A DNA stretch of 64,000 bases from Nocardia arizonensis (GCF_001310275.1 NZ_LGYZ01000050.1:92224-156223); one strand, 5' to 3'; positions 17,372 to 26,228 are shown, counted from the first letter of the stretch. Program-made: numbers and translations. Notes: a model not told the origin generated them from the sequence alone.

Positions 17372-19471
17372 ATGGTTGCCGATGTCATCGACGTGGTCGC
17401 GGAGTTCGCGATCCCGCGCTCCGCGGTATGGGACCTGCTGCTGGAGCCCCAGACCTATCCCCGCGTCTTCCCCGGTATCGGGGCCTGCGAACCGTTGGAG
17501 AGTGTCGACGGGAACGCGATGATGCGCGTCCGGGTCGGCACCGCCCGGCGCGGCATCCGAACCCACTCCGTGCGCATCGTCGTCGGGCGTATCCGCGACG
17601 GCTTCGAACTCCAGTGCCCCGCCATCGGCAGCTTCGCCTCGGTCCGGCTCACCGGGGACGAGGAGCGCACGAAGATCGTCGTGACCTACTTCGCCGCCAA
17701 CCGCGTCCATCCGACCGTCGCCGAAGCGTCCAACGCCGCCGTCACCGAGTGGACCCGCGCCGGACTCGGGCGCGTCAAGGACCTCATCCGCGGGGCGCGC
17801 ACCTCCGTGGTGGTCAACGGGGAGAATTCGCCGCTGCGCCGACACACCGAGGTCACCAAGCAGATCGTCACGGCGGGTGTCGCGGTCACCTACCGACTCG
17901 ACCGCGGCATCCGGCAGCTGCGCCGCCTCGCCGAATGGGGCTTCAACCTGGAAGGCGGCTACGCGGCCGCGGCCGCCTTCTGCCCCGAGCGCATCGCCGT
18001 GGTCGACGCCGAAGGCGTGCGGACCTTCGGCGAGATGCACGCGCGCACCCACGCGCTCGCCGCGGCCATGAGCGCGACCGGACTCGGCCCGGGTGACGCC
18101 ATCGGGCTGCTCGCCCGCAACCACCGCGGCATGGTGGAACTGATGGTCGCGGCGGGCAAACTCGGCGTGGACGTCGCCCTGCTCAACACCGGACTGCCGA
18201 CGCGGCGCATCGAGGAGGTCGTCCAGCGCGACAAGCTCACGGCGCTGTTCGTCGATGCCGAATTCGACCACCTCGTGCGGTACCTGCACTCCGACATCGC
18301 CCGCTACGCCGTGGACATCCGCCCGCCCGGCACCGGGCCGACCAGCATCGAGGAGCTGATCGCCCAGGGGCACGAACGCTTCCCCAAGCCGACCCATTCG
18401 GGCAAGCTCATCGTGCTCACCTCCGGCACCTCGGGCACGCCCAAGGGCGCGCGCCGACCGCACCCCAAGGGTTTCGGGACCGTGGCGGCACTGCTGTCGC
18501 GTATCCCGCTGCGCGCCAACGACACCATGCTCATCCCGGCGCCGCTGTTCCATACCTGGGGGCTGGCCGCGCTCCAGATGAGCACCGCGCTGCGCGCGAC
18601 GGTGGTGCTGCCGTCGCAGTTCGACGCCGAGGACTGTCTGCGCCTGATCGCCGAGCATCGGGTCACCACGTTCATCGCGGTGCCGATCATGGTGCACCGC
18701 ATCCTCGAACTGCCGGCGCACATCCGCGAGCGCTACGACACGTCCAGTCTGCGAGTGGTGGCGAGCTGTGGCGCGCCGTTGACAGCCAATACCGTGCTGC
18801 GGTTCATGGACGAGTACGGCGACATCCTCTACAACGTCTACGGCTCCACCGAGGTGTCCTGGGCCACCGTCGCCGATCCGGCGGACCTGCGCACCTCGCC
18901 GACCACCGCGGGCCGTCCGCCGCTCGGTACCCGGGTCGCGGTGCTCGGACCGGACCACCAGCCGCTGCCGGTCGGCGCGACCGGGCACATCTTCGTCGGC
19001 AACCACATGCTCTTCGACGGCTATGTCAACTCCGCGCCGCCCGATGAGGCCGACGGCATGCTCGACACCGGCGACCTCGGGTATCTGGACGCGACCGGAA
19101 AACTGTTCATCGACGGCCGCGACGACGAGATGATCATCTCCGGCGGCGAGAACGTCTTCCCGCGCCCGGTGGAGGAGGCGCTCGCGTATCTGCCCCAGGT
19201 CAGCGAGGTCGCCGTGGTGGGCGTGCCCGATCAGGAGTTCGGTCAGCGGCTCGCGGCCTTCGTGGTCAAACGCGAAGGGTCGGGCCTGGATTCGGATATG
19301 GTGCGCAACTACATCAAGCACCGGCTCAGCCGTTTCTCGGTGCCGCGCGACGTCACCTTCCTCAGCGCGCTGCCGCGCGGTGAGACCGGCAAGATCCTCA
19401 AGCGGCTGCTCATCGGGCCGTCCGCGGGCGATCCGTCCGCAATCGGGTCGGCCCTGCCGGGTCCGTCGTAG
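17372..19471 (+). CDS. SRPBCC-domain / acyl-CoA synthetase (FadD) fusion
   Basis: A 699-residue protein with two parts. Residues about 1-145 look like an SRPBCC/START-type ligand-binding domain (VIDVVAEFAIPRSAVWDLLL, a typical polyketide-cyclase-like opening, ending in a long helix near 120-145). Residues about 185-690 are an AMP-forming acyl-CoA synthetase: LTSGTSGTPKGARRPH (phosphate loop, near 350), NVYGSTEVSWATV, DTGDLGYLD, ISGGENVFPRPVEE and the C-terminal catalytic lysine region GETGKILKR. The synthetase part resembles FadD12-type mycobacterial enzymes as I remember them. The N-terminal domain could present or shield a hydrophobic substrate. Start ATG at 17372 has only a weak ribosome site (GACGAG), but the SRPBCC homology begins almost at once. 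Confidence 0.85.
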   Translation: MVADVIDVVAEFAIPRSAVWDLLLEPQTYPRVFPGIGACEPLESVDGNAMMRVRVGTARRGIRTHSVRIVVGRIRDGFELQCPAIGSFASVRLTGDEERTKIVVTYFAANRVHPTVAEASNAAVTEWTRAGLGRVKDLIRGARTSVVVNGENSPLRRHTEVTKQIVTAGVAVTYRLDRGIRQLRRLAEWGFNLEGGYAAAAAFCPERIAVVDAEGVRTFGEMHARTHALAAAMSATGLGPGDAIGLLARNHRGMVELMVAAGKLGVDVALLNTGLPTRRIEEVVQRDKLTALFVDAEFDHLVRYLHSDIARYAVDIRPPGTGPTSIEELIAQGHERFPKPTHSGKLIVLTSGTSGTPKGARRPHPKGFGTVAALLSRIPLRANDTMLIPAPLFHTWGLAALQMSTALRATVVLPSQFDAEDCLRLIAEHRVTTFIAVPIMVHRILELPAHIRERYDTSSLRVVASCGAPLTANTVLRFMDEYGDILYNVYGSTEVSWATVADPADLRTSPTTAGRPPLGTRVAVLGPDHQPLPVGATGHIFVGNHMLFDGYVNSAPPDEADGMLDTGDLGYLDATGKLFIDGRDDEMIISGGENVFPRPVEEALAYLPQVSEVAVVGVPDQEFGQRLAAFVVKREGSGLDSDMVRNYIKHRLSRFSVPRDVTFLSALPRGETGKILKRLLIGPSAGDPSAIGSALPGPS

Positions 19472-19633
19472 CGGTCGCGATGTCGCGGCGGGGGCGGGTC
19501 GGGCGCGGTACTGGACATCTCACCACTCGGTTCCCGGTATCCCTGTGAGTCCCATGAGGTATCTGCGTATCGCGCCCGCGGACGGCCGGCGAATCTACTG
19601 TTCGGGTATGTCTCCGATCGAGTTGCCCGCACC

Positions 19634-19840
19634 ATGAGCGCGCACAGCCGTCCGGCCGTCGTCGTCCGTACCCGTGAAATACTGAATTATTTCGGCAAAT
19701 GCCCGGTATGCGGCTATCCGGCCAATGCCACCGAGGTCCGCGGGGTCACCTCCCGCGGCGAACAGCAGATCACTGTCACGGCCACCTGCGGCCTACCCTG
19801 CGGATGGTCGGGCCCGGCGCCGCTGACCATCATGACCTGA
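19634..19840 (+). CDS. Small zinc-ribbon-like protein
   Basis: A 68-residue protein with KCPVCGYPANATEV followed by TATCGLPCGWSG, i.e. a CPxCG...CGxxCGW four-cysteine pattern that looks like a structural zinc site. No enzyme motif is present. The ATG lies 13 bp after a GAG. It sits alone between the FadD fusion and the convergent lipase gene. The function is unknown; nucleic-acid or protein binding is a guess. Confidence 0.6.
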   Translation: MSAHSRPAVVVRTREILNYFGKCPVCGYPANATEVRGVTSRGEQQITVTATCGLPCGWSGPAPLTIMT

Positions 19841-19883
19841 CACCACGCGAGATCGCGCCGCATCCTCGGCCGCATTCGTATTC

Positions 19884-21326
19884 TCAGCCGCATTCGTTCG
19901 GCGCGGGAATCCCACGCAGCCGGTCGTCCATCCAGCTCATGGCCTCGGGATAGCCGAGGCCCGCGGCGATGACATGTTCGCCGGGCACGCTGCGGTAGAC
20001 GGCGGGCACGCCGAGCGCGCACTGCTCCCGGTACAGGTTGCGAGCCCCTTCGGCGGGGATCCACCACTCCTGTTCGCCGTTGTAGATGTAGAGCGGCACC
20101 GGCGACTTCTGCCCTTCCATGCGCAGTTCGCGGTAGATCCGCTCGGCGAGGTCCGATCGCAGCGGATCGGGGAAGTTCGCGGCCACGTCGATAGGCAGCA
20201 TCAGCAGTCCTGTCGCGCCGAATTCGCTCGCGCACAGATCCTTCACCGGCGAGGTCGTGATCCACCCGGCCAGATGGTTCATCCGCGCCAGCATCTCGGG
20301 ATGTTCGCGGGCGATGCCGAACACCGCGGCCATGAACACGCCGGAGGCGAGATTCGCGTTCATACTGCGCGACAGGATCTCCGCGTCGGCGGGCACACCG
20401 CCGAGCGCCGCGCCGGTGACGACCTCGGCGAGTTCCGGCGCGTAGGTGCCCATCTGCTTCACCGCGCCGTGCGTGGCGATCGCGCCGCCGGAATAGCCGA
20501 CGATCCCGAACGGGCTCGTGCCGAACTCCTGGGGCCGCAGCCCGCGCACGGCACGGATGGAGTCGAGCACCGCGCGACCGGCCACCACGGGTTCGGCGTA
20601 GGCCATCCACGGCCCCTCGTGATCGGGCAGCAGCACCGCGTAACCGCGCAGCAGTCCGAGTTGCAGGGTCGGCGGGAGGTAATTGGTGATGCTGAAATCG
20701 CCCGCCAACCCGTGCGCGAGGCTGTAGCCGATGGTGCATTCGCGGCCGAGTCCGTCGATGGGCAGATTGTCCACCACCACCGGCCGCGAGCCCGGCCCCG
20801 GCCATGCGCCCAGCGGCAGTACCAGGGTGGCGGTGGCGAAGGAGGGGCGCCCGCGCGCGTCGGTGGTGCGGAACTTCAACTGCAACGCCTGCTGGAACGG
20901 CATCAGCACCACGATGGGAGCGGTGACGCCGACATCGCGGACCTCGAGCAGCGTGCCCGGTTCGAGCTCGGCGAGTCCCTCGGGCCAGGCGTCGAAGAAC
21001 GGATCGCCCACGGCCGAGGGCAGTACCGCCGACCGCAGCGCGGCCAGGTCCGGGTCCTCGCCGGTCGCCTCCGACTCCGGTGAATTCGGTTGCGGCACTG
21101 CCTCGATGGGCGGCGGCGGAATGACCGCGTCGATCCACTGCTGGAGACCGGGGAGCAGTGATCCGCGGTCGTCGGGCAGCGGCGGCAGCCCCGACGGGTC
21201 GGGTGGCGGCGCAATCGTCGGCAGGGTCGGTAGCGCGGGCAGAGCCGGAGGCTGCGCGCTCGCTCGGCCCGCGAACGGCGCGACGACCAATACCACCACG
21301 ATCAACGCGATGCGGACACATCTCAT
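19884..21326 (-). CDS. Secreted LIP-family lipase/esterase
   Basis: A 480-residue exported alpha/beta hydrolase. A signal peptide (residues 1-25, cleavage expected after ASA) is followed by a Pro-rich linker (about 26-70). The lipase domain resembles the actinobacterial/fungal secretory LIP family: VVVDNLPIDGLGRECTIGY, YLPPTLQLGLLRGYAVLLPDHEGP, the nucleophile elbow VGYSGGAIAT near 275, a C-terminal YNGEQEWWIP with the probable acid, and PGEHVIAAGLGYPEAMSWM with the catalytic histidine. Expected role: hydrolysis of extracellular acylglycerols or other esters. Start chosen at MRCVRIAL; the longer upstream reading has no signal peptide at its N-terminus. Confidence 0.88.
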   Translation of the reverse strand: MRCVRIALIVVVLVVAPFAGRASAQPPALPALPTLPTIAPPPDPSGLPPLPDDRGSLLPGLQQWIDAVIPPPPIEAVPQPNSPESEATGEDPDLAALRSAVLPSAVGDPFFDAWPEGLAELEPGTLLEVRDVGVTAPIVVLMPFQQALQLKFRTTDARGRPSFATATLVLPLGAWPGPGSRPVVVDNLPIDGLGRECTIGYSLAHGLAGDFSITNYLPPTLQLGLLRGYAVLLPDHEGPWMAYAEPVVAGRAVLDSIRAVRGLRPQEFGTSPFGIVGYSGGAIATHGAVKQMGTYAPELAEVVTGAALGGVPADAEILSRSMNANLASGVFMAAVFGIAREHPEMLARMNHLAGWITTSPVKDLCASEFGATGLLMLPIDVAANFPDPLRSDLAERIYRELRMEGQKSPVPLYIYNGEQEWWIPAEGARNLYREQCALGVPAVYRSVPGEHVIAAGLGYPEAMSWMDDRLRGIPAPNECG

Positions 21327-22159
21327 GGCACACGTCCCTGGGTGCGATGTCAGGTTGCGCTGCGCCCGATGTGTGCGGATTCCGACTTCGAAATGCCCCC
21401 TGTCGTGCGGACGCAGGACATTCAGGCTAACCGGTGCGCGACGGCGTGACCCCGGGCGTTCCCCAGTTGTGCGCGTCGCTTCTCCGAATCGCAACACGTA
21501 ACCGAAATTCCGGCGCCCACCGGGGCGAATGCACCGGTGGACCGACCGCGGAACCGCACGGCGGGCACCGCCCTCGCCGAGTGCGAGCGCGTGTCCACGG
21601 CGGTTCCGATCATGGTTCGCGCGAACCGGTTACGGCATTCACCGCGAAGTGCTCGGATTCCGTTGCCGTGGAACGGTCCCGGGCCACCGCACGCCGGGTA
21701 TCCGCGAGATGTGCTGCGGCACATTCGAATACGGCAGGTAGCGGAACCGGCGAAGGGCTCCGCTCGCCGGATGCCGCACGAGTCGATCGTCGGTTCCCGA
21801 GACGGGCACCGGGCCGAGCCGTTATCATCGGCGGCGTCACGTCACGACCGCACCGGGCCACGGTGCGGCCCGCCCACCGATCGGTGCGCCGCACCCGCGG
21901 AACCGTTCGTCGAGCGGGAACGGCCGTGACCACGGCATCGACGCCGCACCGGTCACCGCCGCGTACGCCGGTCGGAGTTCCACGAATCCCGACCCCGGAA
22001 CGTGACCGTCGGCAGGCGTGCGTCGTGACAGTTCCCAGGACGAGATCGACGACCGCTGTTAAATATCAAACGCGTCGACCGAGGGGTGGTCCCGGCGGCC
22101 CGCCCGTCCTACCGTCGAATTGATCGGGCGGTATCGCCCGGTCGAAGGGAGACGGTGGC
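21327..22159. other. Gene-free stretch after the lipase start
   Basis: About 830 bp between the divergent lipase gene and the small gene at 22160. Long open frames here translate to Arg/His/Pro-rich, motif-free sequence and are judged random. It should contain two divergent promoters; an AT-rich patch (TTAAATATCAAACG, about 22058-22072) lies near the downstream end. Confidence 0.5.
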
Positions 22160-22414
22160 ATGGACGGCACTGTGACAACCACGGCGACGATCGCGAAGGC
22201 GTACCGGTACGCGGAGGAGATCCCGACGCGCAAGGTCACCGTCTACTTCGACGGGCCGAATCCCGAGGACCCGCTGGTCCTCGAATACGCCGCGACCGAA
22301 CTCGAGGCCGTGGAATTCACCCACGCCGCCACCCAGGCCGGACTGACGGTCACCGTGGACGAGCGGATCCGACCGGGACTGCGTCGCCTGCCCTGCTACA
22401 CCCTCTGGCACTGA
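22160..22414 (+). CDS. Small conserved-looking hypothetical protein
   Basis: An 84-residue acidic protein without membrane segments or signal (TIAKAYRYAEEIPTRKVTVY, then LVLEYAATELEAVEFTHAA and VDERIRPGLRRLPCYTLWH). AAGGGAGA lies about 10 bases before the ATG. Codon use is typical of the host, supporting a real gene. No family recognised; it stands alone between two gene-free stretches. Confidence 0.65.
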   Translation: MDGTVTTTATIAKAYRYAEEIPTRKVTVYFDGPNPEDPLVLEYAATELEAVEFTHAATQAGLTVTVDERIRPGLRRLPCYTLWH

Positions 22415-22803
22415 CCGCGCCCCGCCGGGACGGCTCGACACCCGATGTGGGAAGCGAGCGGGTCCGGCGAGCCTCGCGCGGCCCTGAGATGGTCGCCCCG
22501 GACAGACACCCTCCGCATCGCCCCCGCCGAGCGCGAGATCGGTGACCGACCTCCCCGCTCGCCTACGGAGCCGCCCGTCTACCCGCACTGCCCGCCGGTG
22601 TGTGCGGTCGCCGGAATCGGCGGCGGCCGATATCGAGTTCCGAGGCAGCGGCCGAGGCAGCGGACACGTGGTCCGCCGACCCGAGCACCGATGCGACAGA
22701 CCGTACCGGCGGTGGCCGCCCGCGGCGCGCCGAGTGCCAGCGGCGCATGACTACCCTCGATACGGGCGGCGACCGGCCGTCATGACCACGGGGAGGCTAT
22801 TCG
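22415..22803. other. Gene-free stretch
   Basis: About 390 bp between two rightward genes. No motif-bearing frame, repeat or hairpin was noticed. A GGGGAGG ribosome site for the next gene lies at its end. Confidence 0.5.
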
Positions 22804-23343
22804 GTGCGCGTGCGCGGACAGGGATCGGCACGATATGGGGGCGCCCTAGCGGCGCTTGTGCTCTGCGCCGCACTCGGCGGGCTGGTCGCGGCCTGCGGCG
22901 GCCGGGACGACGCGAGCGCGTCCGCGACCTCCGCGCCGTCGAGCACGATATCGATCACGACCGCCCCGCCGAGAACGGCCGCCGCCCCGCCGGCCACCCC
23001 GATCGCGAGTTCGCCCACCGCCGACCCCTACGAGGGGCAGCCGCTCATCGACCACGTCACCTGGACCGAGAGCGTGGACGGTCCGCGCCTGATGGTCTTC
23101 CCGACCGTCGCGGGCCGTCGCACCGCGGCCGTCGGATCCGACGAACGGGCCTGGCAGGAGGTGCTGGCCCAAGCGGCCGATGCCGAAACTCCAGGAATGC
23201 GTGACCAATTCGTCTGTCACTGGGAGTGGGCGCGGCTGGTGGCGCCGAACAAGCCGAGTTGGAATCTCGAGCCGTGGCGTCCCGATGTCGGGTATCAGGC
23301 CACGGTCGCGGCCTCCTGCAATCCGGGTGGTCCCGAACGCTGA
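22804..23343 (+). CDS. DUF2599-type lipoprotein
   Basis: A 179-residue exported lipoprotein. The signal peptide ends in a lipobox (LVAAC, lipidated Cys31). A Ser/Thr/Ala/Pro-rich linker (about 35-75) leads to a C-terminal domain with FVCHWEWARLVAPNKPSWNL, LEPWRPDVGY and a final ASCNPGG, the conserved two-cysteine pattern of DUF2599 proteins. It probably sits on the outer face of the membrane; function unknown. The GTG start is supported by GGGGAGG seven bases upstream. Confidence 0.82.
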   Translation: MRVRGQGSARYGGALAALVLCAALGGLVAACGGRDDASASATSAPSSTISITTAPPRTAAAPPATPIASSPTADPYEGQPLIDHVTWTESVDGPRLMVFPTVAGRRTAAVGSDERAWQEVLAQAADAETPGMRDQFVCHWEWARLVAPNKPSWNLEPWRPDVGYQATVAASCNPGGPER

Positions 23344-23378
23344 ATTCCGATCGCGCCAACGACAGAAAGGATCGATGG

Positions 23379-23779
23379 GTGCATATCGTCATAGCAGGCG
23401 GCCACGGCAAGATCGCGCTGCTGCTCGCGGAGGCGGCCACTCGACGCGGTGACACCGTCGACAGTCGGGCCAACCGCCCGCCGCGGCGACCGACGAGGTG
23501 TGGGCGGCCTACATCGATGCCAAGTCCCAGGCCGAGGAAGATCTGCGCGGGCGCGACCTCGACTGGACCATCCTGCGGCCCGGGCGCCTGGTCGACACCC
23601 CCGGCACCGGGGCGGTGACGCTGTCCCGGCCACCGGTCGCCCGCGGGGCGGTCCCGCGTGCGGATGTGGCCGCGGTCGTGGCCGAACTTCTGCACACTCC
23701 CGCGACCGCGGGCGCCACCCTCGAACTCGTCGGCGGCGGCGCACCGCTGGTCGACGCGGTGGCCCAGATTGTTAGCTAA
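23379..23779 (+). pseudogene. NAD(P)-binding (NmrA/SDR-like) protein gene with internal deletion and frame change
   Basis: The reading from GTG 23379 (AAAGGA upstream) begins with a dinucleotide-binding turn (HIVIAGGHGKIALLLAEAA, ending RRGDTV), then loses sense. From about 23485 the +2 frame continues with TDEVWAAYIDAKSQAEEDL, RDLDWTILRPGRLVDTPGTG and VPRADVAAVVAELLHTP, the C-terminal half of the same small atypical SDR family, to TAA at 23777. Intact relatives are about 210 residues; here only about 24 plus 97 remain. Roughly 90 central codons, including the active-site region, are missing. I read it as a dead gene left by an internal deletion, not a sequencing slip. Confidence 0.7.
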
Positions 23780-24207
23780 TAGATTGCCAATGACGGTGTC
23801 GCGCGATGCGAATCCCTTGCGCGACATCGCATGGAGCACAACGGCCGTCACGGTCGCGCTGATGCGCAATCAGCACCCCGAACGAGCCGGTAGCCGCCGA
23901 CACGCCGGTTCGACCGGGCCAACTCCTCAGCGAGTCGCGTCTGGTCACCCCGGGATGCCTCGCCGGTCGCCCACCGGACCGCACGACCGACGACGATCGC
24001 TTCGCCGGGAAATCAACAGCTCACGGGCGTATTCGCAATCAACGCACGAATGGCGGGCCGATATGGCGACTCGACGCTGCCACATCGTTGCCCGTACCGC
24101 GCCGTGCGGCGACCGGGTACGCACCTGAGCGAACCGCCCGGTCGGAACACTGCGCGGAGCGGCTCCGATGCGTGAAAAATGGTCCGTGCGAATGCAAATC
24201 GATCGCA
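23780..24207. other. Gene-free stretch before the first island promoter
   Basis: About 430 bp with lower GC and no convincing frame. Near its end GTGCGA (24186-24191) and TCGCAC (24203-24208) form a short inverted repeat abutting the CAGATG/CATCTG dyad. Confidence 0.45.
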
Positions 24208-24246
24208 CAGATGTACTTGCATCTGAAAGGGCGGCGGACCTAGACT
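24208..24246 (+). promoter_or_regulatory. Island promoter copy 1: CAGATGTACTTGCATCTG dyad with TTGCAT-17-TAGACT
   Basis: The 18-bp dyad CAGATGTA-CT-TGCATCTG (24208-24225) contains a -35-like TTGCAT (24218-24223); TAGACT (24241-24246) follows at exactly 17 bp. It drives the small gene at 24351. The same dyad and -10 recur at 27353, 27825 and, with a longer spacer, 26178. The overlap of operator and -35 suggests repression by occlusion. Confidence 0.7.
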
Positions 24247-24350
24247 CAGTCGCGCAGCGCTAGACAGGGGATAACCAGGGGAGGCCGCGTGGGCAAGCCG
24301 ACGGCCATGTCGCCAAGGGTTTGCTGCCGTTACATGTCAGGGGAGTTCCA

Positions 24351-24659
24351 ATGGATCAATCACTGTCCGGCGGCCGGCTCGGGTACGCCGATGCCGCACT
24401 GGCCCACCAGCCACGGAACGGTATGACAACTATGAGTGCAACATCGGCCTTCAACGGCCACCGGAATATCGCGTACTCGCGGGAGACCGCGGTCGCCTTC
24501 GTCATCGATGCGGTCGAATCCACCGGCGCCGCAACCAGGAACGACTTCGACATCGACCGGATCGTCACCACCGCGCACGCGATGGCCGACGACTGGGATA
24601 TGAAGGCGCTGCAACCTGCCACCTTCTGGCGCATCGCATCCAGTTTCATCAAGCAGTAG
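24351..24659 (+). CDS. Small protein of the XRE/DUF397 island
   Basis: A 102-residue protein without recognised domain: a Ser/Thr/Asn-rich N-terminus (about 1-45), then a helical C-terminal part, ETAVAFVIDAVESTG, IDRIVTTAHAMADDWDMKAL and ATFWRIASSFIKQ. GGGGAG lies about six bases upstream of the ATG. It is transcribed from island promoter copy 1, with a roughly 100-base leader that contains a further ribosome site and short frame (24289-24426). Co-control with two other small genes suggests a common regulon. No function is assigned. Confidence 0.7.
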   Translation: MDQSLSGGRLGYADAALAHQPRNGMTTMSATSAFNGHRNIAYSRETAVAFVIDAVESTGAATRNDFDIDRIVTTAHAMADDWDMKALQPATFWRIASSFIKQ

Positions 24660-24861
24660 CGGCGCACGCCGACAACCTCCCGCCGCCGCGCGGCGGATCG
24701 GGGTGGGCGGATGACATTCGGCCGGGCGCCGCCTCGCTGTCATGGACCGGTACGGGAATTCGCGGCGGCCCGTTTCCGATCATGCGGATCCGCGCTGTTC
24801 CTTCGACACCCCTGTCGGATCCGAATGCGCGACATGCTCGCGCCATCACGGACCTATCACA

Positions 24862-24908
24862 CGAATATCGGGTGCGCGCCGACATCCTCGGCACGCACCC
24901 GATATTCG
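24862..24908. terminator. Long bidirectional hairpin between convergent genes
   Basis: Two 21-base arms (24862-24882 and 24888-24908), opening CGAATATCGGGTGCG, pair at 20 of 21 positions around a 5-base loop. Further CACA/TGTG pairing flanks them. It lies between the small gene ending at 24659 and the XRE gene ending at 24920, so it can serve both strands. Confidence 0.8.
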
Positions 24909-24919
24909 TTGTGTGGTTT

Positions 24920-25807
24920 CTACAGCCCGGCCGCGTAATCGGCCAGCATATCGACCGACTTCTCCGGCGGAAGCGCCTGGACGCTGAGGCGGTCCATCAC
25001 CGAGAGATACTGGGCGAGATCCTGTCTGCGATCCAGGTACAGCGCGCTCGTCAGATGCTCGAGGTAGACGATGTCCGGCAGCTCGGGCTCGGCGAAACGC
25101 AGAATGCTGAAAGAACTGCCCGCCGCGGCGTGTTCGCCCGCGGAGTAGGGCAGCACCTGGATGGTGACTCTCGGAATATCGGCCAGCTCGATGAGATGTT
25201 CCATCTGCTCACGGTGCACTTTCGCGCCGCCGACCGGACGGTGCAGTGCCGCTTCGTCGATCACGGCCCAAACGACCGGACCGTCCTCGCGATGCAGCAG
25301 TTCCTGTCGCCGCTGGCGCACGGCGACGCGCCGATCGGTGTCGGCGTCACTCGTGCCGAGTGAGAGTACGGCCTTGGAATAGTCGGCCGTCTGCAACAGG
25401 CCGGGCACCAGATGCGCTTCATAGGTGCGGATCTTGCGCGCGGCCTGTTCCAGCCCGAGGTAGGTGCCGAACCAGGAGGGCAGCAAATCGCTGTAGCGAT
25501 ACCACCATCCGGGCTCGTTCGCTCGACGTGCCAAGTCGAGGAACGCCTCTTGCTCCTTGACATCGGACACGCCGTACAAGGTCAGCAGATCGCGGATGTC
25601 GCGTTCCTTGAAGCCGGTGCGACCCAACTCGAGGCGGCTGATCTTGGCGTGGGAACCACGAATCGCCTCACCCGCGGCCTCCCGGGTGATATTCCTGCTC
25701 TCTCGGAGTATTCGTAGCTGGCCACCGAGAGCGATCCGAAGCACGGTCGGACCACGTTCCGCGACAACCGATTTCTCACGACCGTCGTCATCGGGTTCTG
25801 CGATCAT
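24920..25807 (-). CDS. XRE-family regulator with DUF5753 sensor domain
   Basis: A 295-residue regulator. Residues about 25-85 form a helix-turn-helix (LGGQLRILRESRNITREAAG, SHAKISRLELGRTG); about 100-285 match DUF5753 (WWYRYSDLLPSWFGTYLGLE, VPGLLQTADYSKAV, VTIQVLPYSAGEHAAAGSSF, YLDRRQDLAQYL). This is the WhiJ-like type that in actinomycetes is paired with a DUF397 partner, here the gene 89 bp upstream on the same strand. It is the prime candidate to bind the four CAGATG/CATCTG dyads nearby, which is inference. It ends against the long hairpin shared with the convergent small gene. Confidence 0.92.
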   Translation of the reverse strand: MIAEPDDDGREKSVVAERGPTVLRIALGGQLRILRESRNITREAAGEAIRGSHAKISRLELGRTGFKERDIRDLLTLYGVSDVKEQEAFLDLARRANEPGWWYRYSDLLPSWFGTYLGLEQAARKIRTYEAHLVPGLLQTADYSKAVLSLGTSDADTDRRVAVRQRRQELLHREDGPVVWAVIDEAALHRPVGGAKVHREQMEHLIELADIPRVTIQVLPYSAGEHAAAGSSFSILRFAEPELPDIVYLEHLTSALYLDRRQDLAQYLSVMDRLSVQALPPEKSVDMLADYAAGL

Positions 25808-25896
25808 GGAGTTCGTCTCCGATACTCGAAGTTACCCACCAGTGTGTCACACGACTACGACCGTGAGACACACCGCGTCGACGGCAATGTTACCTT

Positions 25897-26121
25897 TCAG
25901 CTAGTCAAATCGTCGAATTCCCCGGCTTTCGCTCCGCGAACGAAGGCATCGATCTCCGGCCGGGTGTAGAAAAGGACTCCTCCTTCTGGATTCTTCGAGT
26001 CGCGCACGGCGATCAGACCGCCGGACGCCTCGGCGACCTCGACGCAGTTACCACCGTTCGGACCGCTGAACGAGCTCTTGCGCCAGGCGCTTTCGATCTT
26101 GTGCAGGGATGTATCGGACAT
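25897..26121 (-). CDS. DUF397 protein, partner of the XRE regulator
   Basis: A 74-residue protein with the full DUF397 signature: AWRKSSFSGPNGGNCVEVAE followed by IAVRDSKNPEGGVLFYTRPE and a C-terminal AFVRGAKAGEFDDL. Family members act with XRE/DUF5753 regulators, in some cases as antagonists of DNA binding. The ATG at 26121 was chosen for GAGGAG six bases upstream. A TTG 18 bases further upstream is in frame but would overlap that site. Its promoter region holds dyad copy 4 (26178-26207), so the pair may be self-regulated. Confidence 0.92.
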   Translation of the reverse strand: MSDTSLHKIESAWRKSSFSGPNGGNCVEVAEASGGLIAVRDSKNPEGGVLFYTRPEIDAFVRGAKAGEFDDLTS

Positions 26122-26177
26122 TTGCCACTCCTCGGTCACACCAATGTCAGAGAGGGAGAGTGTGTTCGCCGGTTTTG

Positions 26178-26228
26178 CAGATGCACGCTCAAACGTTCTT
26201 GCATTTGCACCGACGCGAGGACGATAGC
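26178..26228. promoter_or_regulatory. Island element copy 4, between divergent DUF397 and methyltransferase genes
   Basis: Arms CAGATGCA (26178-26185) and TGCATTTG (26200-26207) flank a 14-base spacer, unlike the 2-base spacer of copies 1 and 2. On the plus strand TTGCAT (26199-26204) and GATAGC (26223-26228) are 18 bp apart, a possible promoter toward the methyltransferase. The left arm lies 57 bp upstream of the DUF397 start. Confidence 0.55.

Noticed and set aside
17207..19321. 704-codon minus-strand open frame opposite the SRPBCC-FadD gene
   Set aside because: No motifs; mirrors the GC-rich codon pattern of the real gene.
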